Positions 61,510 to 64,000 of a DNA stretch of 64,000 nucleotides are shown in pieces. The DNA comes from Methylococcales bacterium (GTDB taxonomy: Bacteria; Pseudomonadota; Gammaproteobacteria; Methylococcales; Methylomonadaceae). The position numbers and the translations under genes are program-made. The notes below the pieces were generated by a model that saw only the letters and a program-made list of their open reading frames with translations, did no database searches and was not told where the DNA came from. The stretch lies in the NCBI GenBank assembly GCA_030654015.1, contig JAURYI010000002.1, positions 1 through 64,000 of the forward strand, in the 5' to 3' direction. Position 1 is the stretch's first letter. Each line of letters starts with the position of its first letter.

Positions 61510-61873
61510 CTGATTGTTTTACATCCTGTTTACTTGCGCCCCAGCAGCAGGAGCGATCTGACTTGTCGCTATTGTAAACTATCACTATGTATTCAGAAAA
61601 TTTTGTCCCCGGCAAATCACCCGGACTGTTTTTTGATGTTCTGATGAAATCAACATTCGCTGAGTGTTCTCCTCGCCTATTAAAATCAACCGGCATTATC
61701 CCTATAAAAACTGAACGGTTTAGTTTACTATCTCACTTTATTTAATAATTTAATTATCCCAATCTCAAATGACTTCAGAGCCTACCCACTCAAAACGGCA
61801 AGCCATTATCGAAGACGCCATACCTATGGCTCTAAAGTACGGTTTCCATAAATACTCAAAAGGAACCTGCAGA

Positions 61874-62968
61874 ATGGGCAAAGCGACAACGGTTCTATCG
61901 TACAACCGCAGTTTACAGATAAAACGCTCTATTTCTGCACTAGCCGTTACCCTGCTGTTAACGGCCTGCGGAAATAATAACGCGGAATCCGAACAAGAAA
62001 TCATCCGCACCGTGCGCGTCGAAACGATAGCGGCAAGCAAAATTCTGGCGCAACGGCGTTTCGTCGGGCGCGTCGAGGCTCTCAGCACAGTCGATATGTC
62101 GTTTCAGGTCGGCGGACGCTTGAAAGAGTTATCGGTGCAACAAGGCGTAGTGGTCCCTAAAGGCGGATTGATCGCCGCGCTGGACAGCGCTGATTTCATT
62201 TTGGCTGAACGGGAAATGCAAGCACACTATCAATTCGCCCAACTCGACGTTACCCGTAAACGTAACCTGGCTGCGTCGAACACCATTGCGAAAGTCATGC
62301 TGGACGAAGCCGAAACCGCCTATAAACTGCGCCGGATCGCGCTGGACAATGCCCGCCGCAACCTGTCTTACACCCGAATTACCGCGCCTTTCGATGCGCT
62401 GATCACGCGTCGCCTTACCGACAACCACACCCAAGTGTCACCAAACCAAGCCGTGGTTAGGGTTCAGGATGTTAGCACGCTAAAAATCAGCATCAATGTG
62501 CCGGAAAGCTTAATCAAGCTGGTCAAACGCGCCGATCAATTGGCGATAGAAGCCATTTTCCCAGGCAAGCCCGAAAAACGTTTGTCGCTGCACTACGTGG
62601 AACATGCCACCGAAGCCGATGCGGTCGCGCAAACCTACGAAGTTGTTTTAGCGTTCAACAAGCTAGGCGATATAACGGTGTTGCCGGGCATGACCGTCAA
62701 CGTCGAGATTGCCAGCCCATTCTCGAACGGCACCAGCGAAATTACGATGCCGATATCGGGCATCGACACCGATGAACAAGGCAATACCCGCGCGTGGATT
62801 TTTGATCCACAATCCGCAACGGTCTCGCCCAGAGCCATCACCGTTGGTCCTGCTACCTCTGAACGCGTTAGCGTGTTGTCCGGCTTGATTGGCGGCGAAC
62901 AGATCGTCTCCGCTGGCGGTCATTTATTGCACGACGGCATGAAAGTTCGCCGTTTCACCGGATTCTAA
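61874..62968 (+). CDS. RND efflux periplasmic adaptor lipoprotein
   Basis: A membrane fusion protein of about 364 residues. The lipoprotein signal ends LLLTACGNN. The lipoyl half-motifs are VGGRLKELSVQQGVVVPKGGLI and ITAPFDALITRRLTDNHTQV. ATG at 61874 is chosen because AAAAGGAACC lies before it and it precedes the signal peptide. The frame stays open to ATG at 61769, and those extra 35 residues (HSKRQAIIEDAIPMALKYGF) resemble the first helix of a TetR regulator and look like a relic. The pump gene begins 12 bases after its stop. Confidence 0.85.
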   Translation: MGKATTVLSYNRSLQIKRSISALAVTLLLTACGNNNAESEQEIIRTVRVETIAASKILAQRRFVGRVEALSTVDMSFQVGGRLKELSVQQGVVVPKGGLIAALDSADFILAEREMQAHYQFAQLDVTRKRNLAASNTIAKVMLDEAETAYKLRRIALDNARRNLSYTRITAPFDALITRRLTDNHTQVSPNQAVVRVQDVSTLKISINVPESLIKLVKRADQLAIEAIFPGKPEKRLSLHYVEHATEADAVAQTYEVVLAFNKLGDITVLPGMTVNVEIASPFSNGTSEITMPISGIDTDEQGNTRAWIFDPQSATVSPRAITVGPATSERVSVLSGLIGGEQIVSAGGHLLHDGMKVRRFTGF

Positions 62969-62979
62969 GGACAACAGCG

Positions 62980-64000
62980 ATGAATATTGAAATCGCCCGC
63001 GCGGCCATTGAGCGCCCGGTTAATACCTGGCTAATTATTTTGACTTGCCTGATCGGCGGACTTTGGGGACTGTCAACAGTTGGCCGCCTGGAAGACCCCG
63101 CCTTTACCATAAAGCAAGCTCTGGTTATCACACCGTATCCCGGCGCGACGGCGCTAGAAGTCGAACAGGAAGTCACCGAGCCGTTGGAATCGGCGATACA
63201 ACAATTGCCGCAAATCAAAAAAATCACCTCGAAATCCAAATCCGGGGTATCCGAAATCGAAGTCGAGATCAAGGACACCTACGACAGCCGCACGCTGCCA
63301 CAGGTCTGGGACGAACTGCGCCGCAAAGTCGGCGATGCGCAAAAACAGCTTCCGAACGGCGTCAATCCGTCGACCGTCAACGACGATTTCAGCGACGTCT
63401 ACGGAATTTTTTACGCCGTGACTGCACCCGGCTTTTCTGAACACGACATTCTGGATCTGGCCAAGTTTCTGCGCCGCGAACTGCTGACCGTGCCCAATGT
63501 CGGCAAAGTCGAAACCACCGGTATGCGCACCGAAACCATCTATGTCGACATATCGAATGCCCGTCTGGCGCGTTTCGGTCTGCCGATGGCGCAGGTTTTG
63601 AACACAATTGCCTCGGAAAATGCCGTTGCCGACGCAGGCGCAGTCACCATCGACGGACGGCGCATCCGCATCGCGACCGGTTCGGGTTTCGATTCGGTCG
63701 CAGCCATCGAGGCCTTGCGTATCGGTCGCCCCGGAACCACCGAGCAAATCAGCTTGCTAGATATTGCCGATATTCGCCGCGAAGCCGACGAAATCCCTAA
63801 ACACCTGATTCATTTCAACGGCACTCCCGCATTCACACTGGCGGTCGCCGCAGTCGCCGAGGCCAATATCGTCAACGTCGGACAAGCGGTCGAAGCGCGA
63901 CTTGCAGAACTGGCGCCGCGCATTCCGCTAGGCATCGAAATTCATCCGATCTACGAACAGCACAAAGTTGTCGACCAGGCGATTGAGGATTTTATCGTCA
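62980..64000 (+). CDS. RND efflux pump, inner-membrane permease (5' part, runs off window)
   Basis: The first 340 residues of an AcrB-type pump, with no stop in the window. The N-terminus is MNIEIARAAIERPVNTWLIIL with the first membrane helix, followed by EDPAFTIKQALVITPYPGA and the porter-domain segment VEQEVTEPLESAIQQL. It pairs with the adaptor directly upstream and is of the same class as the MexK/VmeI-like pumps whose adaptors are lipoproteins. The outer membrane component is not seen. Confidence 0.93.
   Translation, partial: MNIEIARAAIERPVNTWLIILTCLIGGLWGLSTVGRLEDPAFTIKQALVITPYPGATALEVEQEVTEPLESAIQQLPQIKKITSKSKSGVSEIEVEIKDTYDSRTLPQVWDELRRKVGDAQKQLPNGVNPSTVNDDFSDVYGIFYAVTAPGFSEHDILDLAKFLRRELLTVPNVGKVETTGMRTETIYVDISNARLARFGLPMAQVLNTIASENAVADAGAVTIDGRRIRIATGSGFDSVAAIEALRIGRPGTTEQISLLDIADIRREADEIPKHLIHFNGTPAFTLAVAAVAEANIVNVGQAVEARLAELAPRIPLGIEIHPIYEQHKVVDQAIEDFIV

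Overview
The window reads as chromosome of a gammaproteobacterial (type I, Methylococcales-like) methanotroph. The decisive evidence is a complete soluble methane monooxygenase cluster, mmoXYBZDC plus mmoG and mmoR, at 44.8-54.4 kb. Housekeeping genes (proA, nadD, rsfS, mutM, rlmD, dksA, gluQRS, lpxB) have gammaproteobacterial form, but genus cannot be fixed from this window. Coding density is high. Many short palindromic repeats of several families lie between genes and, unusually, inside them.

Layout. 0-4 kb: a Ycf46-like AAA+ ATPase with an amber codon in its leader, then proA-nadD-rsfS. 4-9 kb: a metallophosphoesterase, a vitamin B12 uptake unit (cobalamin riboswitch, btuB, btuM), mutM and a lipoprotein. 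9-14.9 kb: an SGNH esterase, a DMT exporter, a DUF1877 protein, a glutaredoxin between 83-bp direct repeats, a methyltransferase and a LeuA/CimA-type synthase. 14.9-27.9 kb: an RND efflux operon (outer membrane channel, adaptor, pump) split between adaptor and pump by a 7-kb restriction-modification-like insert. The insert holds an Eco57I-type DNA methyltransferase, a REP-associated tyrosine transposase (RAYT) and a PLD-SNF2 helicase. It is bounded and peppered by a 43-bp palindrome that is translated in frame inside both large genes. 28-35 kb: rlmD, tRNA-His, and the DabA/DabB-type inorganic carbon transporter.

35.8-43.9 kb is visibly richer in G and C. It holds a two-gene remnant of an alternative (N-type) F1 ATPase, a 1290-residue AI-2E/P-type ATPase fusion, a diguanylate cyclase and an unrecognised protein. 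It begins at a 58-bp repeat whose second copy lies behind mmoG. 43.9-54.4 kb: a regulatory region with two long palindromes, a repeated TTGGACAGT box and a sigma-54 promoter, followed by the sMMO operon and its sigma-54 activator MmoR. 54.9-64 kb: gluQRS-dksA, an aminotransferase and a rhodanese, a small membrane protein, gnnA-gnnB-lpxB (predicted amide-linked lipid A), and the start of a second RND efflux system that runs off the window.

The strongest candidate for something new is the RAYT-associated palindrome. It sits in coding sequence in one constant reading frame, carries a Shine-Dalgarno-like GGAGG with a correctly spaced TTG, and marks both edges of a defence-like module inserted in an efflux operon. 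Second come the paired palindromes in front of mmoX, one of which also faces an uncharacterised divergent gene.
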